A stretch of 64,000 bases of DNA from Collinsella sp. zg1085 (GCF_018889955.1 NZ_CP076545.1:124001-188000), one strand, 5' to 3'. Counted from the stretch's first letter, positions 32,101 through 41,003 are shown. Notes: generated by a model not told the origin, from the letters alone. Made by a program: numbers and translations.

Positions 32101-34712
32101 TTGCTGGGGTTGACGGTAGCACGCAGTGAGAGGTTTTGACCAACCGCAAGCTCCTGTGCGGGGTTTTCGATATGAACTGACTCAACCGTATTGGTGCCGG
32201 TAGCTTTGAGCGTGAGATAGCGCTCGGTGAGCGTATCTATGCCTTGCTTGAAGGCGGTCATCTCACGTGAGAGCTGCGCTACGCCATCTGCACTGAGATA
32301 TGTTTTGCGCGTAATGGCTTGGGTGGCAATAGCGCTATAGAGCCGGTCAACGTCTTCTTGCAGCACAGGGGCTTCGGCGAGCATTTGTCTAATCTTGTTA
32401 ACGTCGCGCACACCCTCTGCCATACGCATAAGGCGAACCGAGGCCTGTACCTGTGGGTTTTGAGTACCCTTCTGTTCGGGGTAGACGAGGAAAGGGTCGC
32501 CCGGCTCAAAGGCGTTATGTGTGGCATCGTGCAGCGGGTCTTCAACCCATGCATCAAAGGCCCAGCGCAAAAATCCGGCAGTTTCTTTACCTGCGTTAAT
32601 AACGGACCAATAGCTTTCCACAGGGGCTGAGAGTGAGAAGTTTCCTGGTACGTGCTCGGTGCAGGAGTAAAGTGTGGTGCGATAACCCTTTGCAGCGCGG
32701 TCTGCCAGAAGCTTGCTAAAGGCGGCAGGGTGCTTGGCAGCAGCGGTATCGCCCACGTTGAGGTCGGTGACGCGTCGGGCAAGCTCGGGCTTATCGACAA
32801 AGCCATCCATAGCTCCAGCAGTTTTAAGTGGCAAATCATGAATATTGTGAACAGAATCAATGAGGTCAAAGGCTTCCCTTGAGAACCCGCGTTCGTCGAT
32901 ACCAATATAGGCATCATCAAACCAGCCGCGGTCCATAAGGTGCTCAATGAGAGCCCGCAAGAATGAGGTCCATACAGTGCGGTAACGCTCGCTACCTACG
33001 GTGTAGCGCTCGCGCACGAGCTGGTTGTTTTCCCAGTAAGTAAAGGAATTATGCCAAGGAGCAATGCTGTAGAGCACAATTTTGTCTCCCAGACCTTCGC
33101 GTTTGCAAAAGCTCACCCATGCATCAAAGGCGCTAAAGTCATAGCTCATGCTGCCATCGGCTTGTTTGGTCCAACGGATCATCGACGGGTAGTGAATGCT
33201 TCGCGCGCTGTATGTTTGTCCGTTCCAAGCGTCCTCAGAGATAGTGGTGGTAATGGCGTGACCGCCAATTTGTTTGTACAAACTCATAATGGGTTTGAGA
33301 ATTTCAAAATGTTCTGGCGAGAAGGGCTCTACGCCGTAATACTCGGCAGACGAATAGGGGTATTGCCAGAGTTCAATATCAAAGTTGTCTTTGAAATGGC
33401 TGGGTTTAGCTAAGGTGGCATCAGCAACGGTGATGGTGTAGGTAAAAACGAGCGGCGCATCGAGGCCATCAGCCGTAACGGTAACCGATGTTGTGTAGGT
33501 GCCTGCAGCAGCATCGGCGGGAATAGCAAACTGTAACCAGAGCGGTTGAACCTTGTTATAACCAAGGTTAACGCTGGTGGCATTAGAGAGAATGTCGCTG
33601 CTTTCTGAGCGATTGGTAGCACTAACAGGAGGAAGGGCTCGATTGGGGTCACCGTAGCCGAGGTAGCGGCCGTTGTACGCTTTGGTGGAGGCTACAAAGC
33701 GTGCGCTAACAGCGGATGCGTCAATAGTTCCTGCGGGACCGGTAAGGTTAGTTGTCTGCACACGAAGATTGCGCAAGCTTGAGCCGGAGGAGGCTAAAGC
33801 TATGAGCGAGCTTGCGATGTCTTGTTTCCATGCACTGAGATGCGCCTCACGTGTGGTAAGCGCTATAACTTCGTCGTAGCGATTCTGCGTGTATTGCGTA
33901 TCGGTTGAAGCAATGCCGCCTTTCAGCGCGGGAACTCCTGCGCGTACGGTGACGGCAATCTCCTTGCGGATACCTGTACGAGCGCTCGAAAGCGTAATGC
34001 TTGTATTTCCGGCTTGACCGGCGGTGATGAGACCATGTTCATCAACCGTGGCAATATCGTTGTTGTTTGAGCTGTACTGCATATCGTCAATTGATGCATA
34101 GCTTGGCGTGACGGTATAACTAACTTGGTGTGTCTCGCCTTCGGTGAGCGTTAGGGTGCTTGCGTTAAGTGTGACGTCTTGTGCTTGATAGGGGCGATGG
34201 TAGACCACAACCTTAGCGCAGTCGATGAGGGTATTTTGAGCAGCGGTGTCTTTGGTGCCCGTGGCGACAGCTTTGAAGGTATGTGCGCCCTCGGTAAGAT
34301 TATCAAAGCTGGCGATAAGTATTTCGTTGATATTGCTTGAGTTATAGAGGCTATAGGTGCCAACTTCTTGGCCGTCAATGAAATAGGTAACCTTGCCCAT
34401 GGGGCGGTTTTTACCTGCGTAGACATCAATCTTGTGGCCAACAAAATCAACGGTATACCAGATGTCTTGCGCAGGGAGTGATGCACTTGGCGCGAGCGAC
34501 CATACATGGCTGCTGCTGCCAGCCGACCACGCGTTGGGCGCAAAGGTAAATTTATTCGTTTCGCCATCCACCTTAGTATGAGCAATGGTGGTTTGTATGA
34601 CTTCTTGTTCGGCATGGGCAAGGCGCGTGGCTAATATGGGGGTAATACAAAGAAGTAGCAGGATGCTCAGTATATAGAGCTTTACCTGCAAGGTGAAATG
34701 CCTCGCGTTCAT
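29181..34712 (-). CDS. Giant cell-wall GH123 / sialidase-like multidomain protein
   Basis: 1843 residues from the ATG at 34712, behind GGGAGGG; an in-frame ATG six codons earlier is possible. Order: signal peptide 1-35; carbohydrate-binding-like domain; Big_2 Ig-like domain (about 150-245); DUF4091/GH123 catalytic region (about 450-740) with the family's Asp-Glu pair in YIGIDERG near 603; second Big_2; LamG-type lectin fold (about 930-1110); third Big_2; six-bladed sialidase-like domain (about 1205-1600) with three Asp boxes (SDDNGETW, SDDNGNTW, SDDEGMTW); FIVAR; an Flg_new-like repeat; sorting signal LPASGD, helix, KWRKKD. GH123 enzymes cleave beta-N-acetylgalactosamine, suggesting host mucin or glycolipid glycans as substrate. 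The sialidase-like domain shows FGQPD where GH33 enzymes have an Arg in FRIP, so its activity is unsure. Start is next to a C12 tract; the gene splits nrdA from nrdB. Confidence 0.9.
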   Translation of the reverse strand: MNARHFTLQVKLYILSILLLLCITPILATRLAHAEQEVIQTTIAHTKVDGETNKFTFAPNAWSAGSSSHVWSLAPSASLPAQDIWYTVDFVGHKIDVYAGKNRPMGKVTYFIDGQEVGTYSLYNSSNINEILIASFDNLTEGAHTFKAVATGTKDTAAQNTLIDCAKVVVYHRPYQAQDVTLNASTLTLTEGETHQVSYTVTPSYASIDDMQYSSNNNDIATVDEHGLITAGQAGNTSITLSSARTGIRKEIAVTVRAGVPALKGGIASTDTQYTQNRYDEVIALTTREAHLSAWKQDIASSLIALASSGSSLRNLRVQTTNLTGPAGTIDASAVSARFVASTKAYNGRYLGYGDPNRALPPVSATNRSESSDILSNATSVNLGYNKVQPLWLQFAIPADAAAGTYTTSVTVTADGLDAPLVFTYTITVADATLAKPSHFKDNFDIELWQYPYSSAEYYGVEPFSPEHFEILKPIMSLYKQIGGHAITTTISEDAWNGQTYSARSIHYPSMIRWTKQADGSMSYDFSAFDAWVSFCKREGLGDKIVLYSIAPWHNSFTYWENNQLVRERYTVGSERYRTVWTSFLRALIEHLMDRGWFDDAYIGIDERGFSREAFDLIDSVHNIHDLPLKTAGAMDGFVDKPELARRVTDLNVGDTAAAKHPAAFSKLLADRAAKGYRTTLYSCTEHVPGNFSLSAPVESYWSVINAGKETAGFLRWAFDAWVEDPLHDATHNAFEPGDPFLVYPEQKGTQNPQVQASVRLMRMAEGVRDVNKIRQMLAEAPVLQEDVDRLYSAIATQAITRKTYLSADGVAQLSREMTAFKQGIDTLTERYLTLKATGTNTVESVHIENPAQELAVGQNLSLRATVNPSNVLDTRVVWKSSADAIASVAPDGTLTAHRTGRVTISAASRLDSSKTDEFTLTIVPLKVELGLAYYSFDNQDIQDSWGTRHGSIVEGASFEAAGRSGGALRVVDGHGATLPGDAGIGENDPWTVSYWVRTETDFNKRISVLANRDGNFSADVKMAEDRDPGYHVGTRPGDVLTFRTNFVRDTWYHITWTQSKEGGLTMYVNGKAVENNSWSKTNRLLSPLDIIGSTGFTGLIDELKVYKRVLSAAEIQADTLVKGLNISEDSLELFIGETQIIGTNLLSDAADKTISFTSKNPDIAKVDENGIVTGVARGTTYITVANEAGNYTEQVKVRVRKKLSPSSTLPEYLLDQARHVSDVHKETEDTSNQYFGQPDMIRTKTGRLITSFPQGHGKGPLIMKISDDNGETWARKTDIPSSWAGSQETPTMYALTLPNGNERLMLITACPGWGTDSDGNQHGWNTSYSDDNGNTWTEYKHWHSSHANGTNNRCIVGMASLIQLKDETGKDIPKWLGIYHDHDYINYKTYLTFDEQGNEQWSEPEPYLSAYRSMEQRYQMCEIGLFRAPDNKRIVGLVRSQSHNHPATLIYSDDEGMTWSEPMELPGSLAGERHKMAYDPISGRLVVTFRQIKYDLNNNGRFDGNSDWTCGEWVAWVGSYEDLMNQNDGDYLIVLAEDWSNNAKSGDTGYAGVVVLKDGTFIMDSYGHWDKDYSHSWGGGVTTDRCYIKQAKFKLGDVENAQGLVSRNALEASLDANTNLAEADYSPASWLAYTKALEAARAGMTNTSLQQIEIDALVEALADARAALTAVGTPLMHRVVFKVNGQETLSLMVKDGDTLTEPQAPVHEGYRFEYWTLDTNATFFRRAAALTPAPFDFSTPIHGPITLRAVFSKLPDTNHSTTEEAPAGNTSTAPGTTHGSTPAAGLAGTDGTNHSGKAKTAQHKASALPASGDMVFVVIGVVTLAAVGLVAAGIAGKWRKKD

Positions 34713-34740
34713 AGGACCCTCCCATCCCATGTCTAAATGC

Positions 34741-34752
34741 GGGGGGGGGGGG
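34741..34752 (-). promoter_or_regulatory. C12 tract in the leader of the GH123 gene
   Basis: Twelve C on the coding (minus) strand, ending 28 bp before the ATG at 34712. An upstream ATG at 34758 opens a frame through the tract (Met-Ser-Pro4) that is out of frame with the gene at 12 C, but in frame if one C is lost or two gained. The ATG at 34758 has no ribosome site, so an effect through leader or promoter spacing is equally possible. Confidence 0.6.
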
Positions 34753-35280
34753 ACTCATTTATGCATAAATAAAGAATAATTATTCAGTTAGTGTGCTCTG
34801 TCTTGTATGAATACCTGTATGAGCACAGTGTCCCTCGTCCCACGATTTATGACATATGTTTAGATATTCATATAGAAGCAGAAAAATAGTGTTGTGCATA
34901 TATGTAAGAGCCCTTGTGTCGTAAACGGTCAAGATATTCGGTAAATGGTTGATTATGAGAAGAAATATGCAAACTGGTTTGATGATGGATATACCAGTTT
35001 GTTCAATTTGTCGGCAAGATATGGAGGCTATGGGTGTTTGGAGTTTATGACTATGGATATCTGTAAGGTTTGGGCTGTTAAGAGTGAACAGTGCGGGTGT
35101 CCTATATCGAGTGTGGTCGCTGCGTCTTGTGGCTATGTATGGCGGGAGATTGAAGACATGCGCTGCACATTTGGCGCATTTTATGCCGCCGTCTAGGCTA
35201 CGTGATAGGATTTACAGCGGTGATAGGATTTACAGAGCCGACAGCGGTCGGCGTATGCGCTATTTCGAGAGAGGACGAAT
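34753..35280. promoter_or_regulatory. Divergent intergenic region with direct repeat and hairpin before nrdB
   Basis: AT-rich near 34753-34800 (probable promoter of the leftward gene). Before nrdB a 16-bp word GTGATAGGATTTACAG is repeated at 35202-35217 and 35220-35235, followed at once by the hairpin GCCGAC-AGCG-GTCGGC (about 35237-35252) and the nrdB ribosome site. This could be an operator or a leader control element for nrdB. Otherwise no gene: an 83-codon frame at 34945-35196 has no ribosome site and no recognisable family. Confidence 0.5.
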
Positions 35281-36339
35281 ATGTCGCTTGAGCCCATCAA
35301 TGAACTCACTCGTACTCCGCTTTTTAATCCTGACGGGGACACCGAGGTGCGCGATCGCCGCATGATTGGTGGAAATACCACCAATTTGAACGACTTTAAC
35401 AACTTGAAGTATCCTTGGGTATCTGATTGGTATCGCCAGGCCATGAATAACTTTTGGATTCCGGAAGAGATAAATCTGTCGCAAGACGTCAAAGACTATC
35501 CCAACCTTACCGAGGATGAGCGTATGGCCTACGATAAAATTTTATCGTTTTTGGTCTTTTTAGATTCGCTTCAGTCAGCAAATTTGCCTAATGTTGCAGA
35601 ATACATCACTGCAAACGAGGTCAACTTGTGCTTGCATATTCAGACTTTCCAGGAATGCGTACATTCCCAGAGCTATAGCTATATGTTGGACACCATTTGC
35701 AGCCCTGAGAAACGTAACGAAATTTTGTATCAATGGAAAGACGACGAGCATTTGCTGCGCCGTAACACCTTTATTGGTGAGCAGTACAACGAGTTCATGA
35801 GCAAAAAAGACGTGCGAACATTGCTCAAGGTAATGATGGCGAATTTTATTCTTGAAGGCGTTTATTTCTATTCGGGCTTTATGTTCTTCTATAACTTGGC
35901 GCGTAATGGAAAAATGCCAGGGTCAGCTCAGGAAATTCGCTATATTAACCGCGACGAGAATACGCATTTGTGGTTGTTCCGCAGTATTATTCTTGAGCTG
36001 CAGCGCGAGGAGCCGCAGCTTTTTGACGACGAGATAGTGAATGAGCTGCGTGAAATGTTGATTGAGGGCGTGCGTCAGGAGATTGAGTGGGGACACTATG
36101 TCATTGATGGACGCATTGCAGGATTAACCCGTGAAATGGTATCGGATTATATCCACTATCTAGGCAATTTGCGCTGGCATTCGCTTGGCTTTGGCACGCT
36201 GTTTGAGGGCTTCGAGCGCGAGCCGGAGAACATGGCGTGGGTGAGCCAGTATTCTAATGCGAATATGGTAAAGACGGACTTCTTTGAGGCACGGTCTACG
36301 GCATATGCAAAGTCAACAGCGTTAGTTGACGACCTATAA
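35281..36339 (+). CDS. nrdB: Class I ribonucleotide reductase, small (beta) subunit
   Basis: 352 residues, ATG behind GAGAGAGGACGAAT. Ferritin-like four-helix protein that generates the radical for NrdA. The metal ligands line up as Asp95 (FLDSLQS), Glu125 and His128 (QECVHS), Glu192 (ILEGVYF), Glu226 and His229 (RDENTHL); the radical-site Tyr132 is present (HSQSYSYM), so this is a tyrosyl-radical type and not a Phe-substituted one. Separated from nrdA by the GH123 gene and therefore needs its own promoter. Its stop codon lies 3-4 bp before repeat element B. Confidence 0.96.
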   Translation: MSLEPINELTRTPLFNPDGDTEVRDRRMIGGNTTNLNDFNNLKYPWVSDWYRQAMNNFWIPEEINLSQDVKDYPNLTEDERMAYDKILSFLVFLDSLQSANLPNVAEYITANEVNLCLHIQTFQECVHSQSYSYMLDTICSPEKRNEILYQWKDDEHLLRRNTFIGEQYNEFMSKKDVRTLLKVMMANFILEGVYFYSGFMFFYNLARNGKMPGSAQEIRYINRDENTHLWLFRSIILELQREEPQLFDDEIVNELREMLIEGVRQEIEWGHYVIDGRIAGLTREMVSDYIHYLGNLRWHSLGFGTLFEGFEREPENMAWVSQYSNANMVKTDFFEARSTAYAKSTALVDDL

Positions 36340-36342
36340 GGA

Positions 36343-38421
36343 TATACGCTGCTGTTTGTTTCTCGGAGGCGGGGTGTGGGGTGAGCTAGCTCCGTGATTG
36401 CCGTCCTAACTTCACCTTTTGTTCAGCAAGTGGCATAGGCTTTTCGCATCGTCAGTTGGGCGAATGAATTGCACGTCTCTGGGGTGGCATAGTCTTTTCA
36501 CGGGAACTGCGCTACGCGAAAGTTCCCTTAGAAAAGCTATGCCACCCCTAAGTGGAAGTTCTATCTCACCTGCTTTGTACAGTAGCTCCATCTCAACGGG
36601 ACGAATGATTGTGCTCTCCGAATGTGCTTCGCAAAATTCTCCGAACACAATCATTCGTCCATTTCTTTAAAGCAAATGCCAAACACACATACGGCACTCA
36701 GCTCGCCCCACACCTCGCCATGCACAAGCAGCGCGTATAGGATGAAAGGGGTTGAGTTGCAACTCCTGCGCAACCAGAGAGAAATCCCGCTTCAAGGGCT
36801 TTTCTACTCGAAAGTCTGCCTAAAACATTTGTTCAGTAAAACTTCTCGCTTCTCAATTCAGATGAGACCAAGGTATTGCCTTCCCTGAATGTGCTGCGCA
36901 AAATTCTCCGAACGCAACACCTTGGTTTTACGTCTGCCTTTCGTGTTTAAACAAACTGCATTTCAATAAAGCTGTGTCCCGCGAACACTTCCCTGAAAAA
37001 GCAACTTGTTTTTCTCTTGTGCGGACAGATTTCAAAACACCGCCAACTTGAATGAGCTGTTTTGACAGAAACGGGCAATGTGGCAGTAAAACCTGACAGA
37101 AACAGGCAATGTGGCAATAAACCCCCTGTAGTACAAAAAACTGCACTTCATCTACCTGCAGGTTTATAAAACAATGAATAACCCACGGGGTTCTACACTA
37201 CCAAATTGCCCGTTTCTGTCAAAAGAGGTTTGGCTAATGCCACTGTCTTCCTGTGAGTTGGCAAAAAAGACTAATTTGACGCAAAAATCTGTCATTTTTG
37301 ACCAATTTGGCATAAAGAGACAGTTGTTGCTTTACGCGTAGCTCTTCTACCTGCGGCTTTGTATGACAAATACTAACCCGCTGGGTTATAGAGAGTACTT
37401 TTTTGTCATTTTTGCCAAAGCGACAGGTGTAACTTATTGATGTAATGGTGGTAGTAGTTTGTGTTTAGTGCATTAGCTGTACTACTGCGTAACGTGCCGT
37501 AATGAATTGCAGTGTTAGAAATACCTTGTAATAGCTTTACGAAATTGCGAAAACTCAGGGCTACTGGGAAGCAAAACGCTCTAGTGTACGAATTTTTGCT
37601 AGTAGCCCGAGTATAGGGGGTCTGTACAAAGAAACTTTTCAGCATTTCCGCAGGAAGGATGCTTTAGCTTAGTAGAGTGTACTTGACCCTAGTCAAGAAA
37701 ATCGTACATTAGATGGATTTCCTCTTGGGGCGTTGATGTAATGCAGCGCATATCACTTATTAGCTAAAAGAAAACACTGCAACAGAGGTAGTTTGAGTGG
37801 GCAGACCAAGGTATTGCATTCGGAGAATTCTGCGTAGCACATTCGTAGAACGCAATACCTTGTCTGTACTGTTAACCAAGTGGGAGTGAGGCTCACGGGC
37901 AAGTAGGGATTTAACGGTAGAAAAGAGCTTAAACCCAAACCCATTTCATCTCATATGCCCTGCTTGTGCATGGCGGGGTGTGAGGTGAGTTGAGTGTCGT
38001 TGTGCATTTGGCATTTACTGTATGAAAGGGACGAATGATTGTGTGCGAAGAATTCTGCGTAGCACATTCGGAGAACACAATCATTCATCCGGTTGATATG
38101 AGGTGATAAGTAATCAACGGAGAGGGAGAATTAGTTCGTAGAACAGGTGAGATAGAACTACAACATAAGGGTGGCATAGCTTTTCTAAGGGAACTTTCGC
38201 GAAGCGCAGTTCCCGTGAAAAGACTATGCCACCCCATAGGTTTACGACTCATTCTCCCAACTGGTGAGATGAAAGACCTACGTCACACAGCAAGCCTGCG
38301 AACCATTCGTTAAACTGTCGAAGCGAAAAGCCTCTGCCATCAACGATGCCAAGAGCGAAATCAAATCCGCAACCACAGCTCACCCCACGCCCCGCCTACA
38401 GGAAGCGAGTAGCCGCTTATC
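36343..38421. repeat. Long non-coding palindromic element, copy B (complete)
   Basis: About 2.08 kb between nrdB and the EF-G-like gene. Left arm: outer repeat (GGCGGGGTGTGGGGTGAGCT near 36372), H1 36482-36547, H2 36601-36658, inner outer-type repeat with CCACACCTCGCCATGCACAA near 36705, H3 36868-36925. Core to H3 37806-37862. Right arm, inverted: inner repeat near 37965, H2 38031-38088, H1 38169-38234, outer repeat ending at about 38421. 36845-37747 reads identical to 5996-6898. No protein-coding signature; a 72-codon and a 79-codon frame shared with copy A follow simply from that identity. The left end starts 3-4 bp after the nrdB stop. Confidence 0.92.
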
Positions 38422-38566
38422 TACCCTTTACCGTAAAGTCCGCTACGTTGGGCGAAAAATCGATGCTACTTAGCTTGACTAGGGCTAGTCTGTATACATT
38501 GATATACCGACTGCTTTGAGTCAGTGACAGAATATCTGGCTTCAAGCAAGAAGGAGGTTGGTGGCC

Positions 38567-40633
38567 ATGGGTGCTCCCAAAACTGGTAATGTAAGGAACG
38601 TGGTGCTGGTAGGCCAAGGTGGGGTGGGCAAGACGTCGCTCGCTGAGGCAATGCTTCACCTGTCAGGTAAAACCGCTCGTTTGGGCGGGCATGACGGTAC
38701 TAAGCCCACCCTTGATTACGATGCCGAAGAAGTTAAGCGGTCGTTCTCTATTTCAACTGCAATTGCTCCTATCGATTGGCGCGGCGCACGTATCAATGTG
38801 CTTGATGCTCCTTGCTATCCCGATTTTATCGGCGACGCTTACGCCGCTATGAGCGTGGTTGAGGCTGCAATTTTTGTTGTTGACGCAGCTGCTGGTCCGC
38901 AGTCTACCACCGTTAAACTTTGGTATGCGGCAGAGGACTTGCGCATGGCGCGCTCGGTGTTCATTAACCGCATTGATCGTCCGGACGCAGATTATGCAAG
39001 TTGCCTTGACCAGCTAAAAGAGCGCTTTGGTATGCGTCTGGGTGCTGTAACCTTGCCACTAGGGGTGGGCGAGGATTTTGACGGCATCATTGACGTTGTT
39101 CGTATGAAGGCGCGCCGCTGTAAAGGCACTCAGCAAAGTGAATTTGACATCCCTGAACAGTATCTTGCCGAAGCAGAAGCTGCGCACGAGACGCTTACCG
39201 AGCTTGTTGCAGAAGCCGATGATGAGCTGATGGAAAAGTACCTCGAAGGTGAGACGCTCACAGTCGAAGAAATTGAAGGCCTCATGGGCAAGGCCATTGC
39301 TAAGCGTCTTTTTGTCCCAGTCTTTGTAGGAAGCTGCGTTCAAGAGCAGGGTGTCAACTCGCTCATGGACGACATCGCTGCCTACTTCCCAGCACCGACC
39401 GATTACGGTGAGATGCCGCTTATCGATGGTGACAAGTTGAAGATTTCGTCTGAGGACGACCGCCCGGTGGTTTTTGTCTTTAAGACACTCAACGATCCAG
39501 CGCAAGGTCGCCTTTCCTTTATCAAGGTTATTACGGGTACCATCGAACCAGGTATGGAGCTTATCAACGCGCGTACCCGCAAGTCCGAGCGCCTGGCACA
39601 TCTCAACGTTATGTGCGGTCGCGAGATGACTGAGGTGGGGCACGCTTATGCGGGGGACATCGTGGTTGTTGCCAAGATGAGCGCTGAGACCGGTGACACC
39701 CTGTCGGTTTCTGGCAAAGTTGAAGCAGCGGCATTTGCTTTCCCCAATTCGCAATATCGCATTGCTATAGAAGCCGAAAACCGCAGTGATGAGGAGAAAC
39801 TCTATACCTTTATTGACAAAGCCTGCCAAGCAGACCCAACCATGCATATCGAGCGTGATGAAGAGACTGGTCAAACTATCATTTCTGCAGTCGGCGAGGC
39901 TCAGGTGAGCGTTCTGCTCAACCGGCTTGAAGACCGCACTAAGGTAGAAGCCCATATTGTGCCGCTGCGCATACCATATCGTGAGACCATTCGTCGCGTT
40001 GCAAGTGCTCAGGGTCGTCATAAGAAGCAAACCGGTGGCGCAGGCCAGTTTGGCGATTGCTATCTACGTGTTGAACCGCTGCTCGATGGCACTGTGTATG
40101 AATTTGTTGATGAGGTTGTGGGTGGACGGATTCCACGTGCACTTATTCCCGCGGTTGACCGAGGCGTTCAAGAAACCATGAAGGAAGGCATTATTGCAGG
40201 TTACCCGCTTACGGGTATCCGTGTTGCGTGCTACGACGGTTCGTATCACCCGGTAGATTCTAATGAAATGGCGTTTCGCTCTGCAGCACGTCTTGCGCTT
40301 AAGAAAGCTTGCGCTGAGGCCGACCCTGTAATTCTTGAGCCTATGCGCAGCATCACAGTGACCATTCCGGAGAGCTATGCTGGTGCTGTTATGGGTGATG
40401 TGAGCGCGTCGCGTGGTCGCGTAACCGGTATGGAAACTAATGAACGCGGCGATACAGTAGTGTCTGCGGTAGTGCCTTATGCAGAATTGACCGATTATGC
40501 AACGCGCTTGCGGTCGCTTACGCGCGGCAATGGTGACTTTAGTATGGAGCCAGCTGGATACGAGCAGGTTCCCTACGATGTGCAAAAGCATCTCGTTGAG
40601 TTTTATGAGGAGAGCCGCACGCAGGGAAGATAA
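38567..40633 (+). CDS. EF-G-like GTPase (EF-G2 type)
   Basis: 688 residues from the ATG at 38567, nine bases after AAGGAGG; TTG and GTG codons at 38558 and 38561 are too close to it. Translational GTPase with the five EF-G domains: G1 GQGGVGKTSL, G3 DAPCYPDF, G4 INRID, then domain II, and domain IV/V (GGAGQFGDCYLRVEP, DVSASRGRVTGME). G1 is not the GHVDAGKT of true EF-G, and the invariant Gly of DxxG is Cys here (DAPC), so GTP-dependent switching may be altered. Similar EF-G-like paralogues in actinobacteria do not replace EF-G in translocation; their role is unsettled. Not next to rpsL/rpsG/tuf, which also speaks against canonical fusA. Confidence 0.88.
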   Translation: MGAPKTGNVRNVVLVGQGGVGKTSLAEAMLHLSGKTARLGGHDGTKPTLDYDAEEVKRSFSISTAIAPIDWRGARINVLDAPCYPDFIGDAYAAMSVVEAAIFVVDAAAGPQSTTVKLWYAAEDLRMARSVFINRIDRPDADYASCLDQLKERFGMRLGAVTLPLGVGEDFDGIIDVVRMKARRCKGTQQSEFDIPEQYLAEAEAAHETLTELVAEADDELMEKYLEGETLTVEEIEGLMGKAIAKRLFVPVFVGSCVQEQGVNSLMDDIAAYFPAPTDYGEMPLIDGDKLKISSEDDRPVVFVFKTLNDPAQGRLSFIKVITGTIEPGMELINARTRKSERLAHLNVMCGREMTEVGHAYAGDIVVVAKMSAETGDTLSVSGKVEAAAFAFPNSQYRIAIEAENRSDEEKLYTFIDKACQADPTMHIERDEETGQTIISAVGEAQVSVLLNRLEDRTKVEAHIVPLRIPYRETIRRVASAQGRHKKQTGGAGQFGDCYLRVEPLLDGTVYEFVDEVVGGRIPRALIPAVDRGVQETMKEGIIAGYPLTGIRVACYDGSYHPVDSNEMAFRSAARLALKKACAEADPVILEPMRSITVTIPESYAGAVMGDVSASRGRVTGMETNERGDTVVSAVVPYAELTDYATRLRSLTRGNGDFSMEPAGYEQVPYDVQKHLVEFYEESRTQGR

Positions 40634-40670
40634 GGGTAGCGCGTTAGGCATTGGTAGCATGTAGTTCTGA

Positions 40671-40709
40671 CTGGCTTGGTTGTTGATTTTGTATGTGCAA
40701 CCAAGCCAG
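40671..40709 (+). terminator. Hairpin after the EF-G-like gene
   Basis: CTGGCTTGGTTG (40671-40682) pairs perfectly with CAACCAAGCCAG (40698-40709), 15-nt loop. No T run follows, so termination is uncertain. The rest of the gap to 41003 is AT-rich and shows no gene. Confidence 0.45.
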
Positions 40710-41003
40710 ATTATGGTATGTAATGGGTGTACGAGATAGAAAATTTTTCTACCGCTTAGGCATATTGTGAATACGTTTTTACTGGATTGTTAACCGGTTT
40801 TATGCATTTAGTTCTGTGAAAGCAGGTGTAAAATCGTACCAAGAAGTGCTAAACTAAAGTTGTTTTACATTTATGGTGAAATCACAGGTTAGCAATGAAG
40901 AAACTTGGAAGATAGTGTATAACTTAAGCTGAGAAATTTAGTTGCATGTTATTATAAAAACTCCAAATGGTATGTGTTAGGTCTAGAGGAAAGTGGTGAA
41001 CTG

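Noticed and set aside
34945-35196. 83-codon open frame before nrdB
   Set aside because: No ribosome site, no recognisable family, and it lies in a region that otherwise looks regulatory.
36343-38421. Group II intron, retron or known giant RNA as identity of the long elements
   Set aside because: No reverse transcriptase or maturase, no GUGYG start or domain V motif seen, and the arms are symmetrical as DNA rather than folded as one such RNA.
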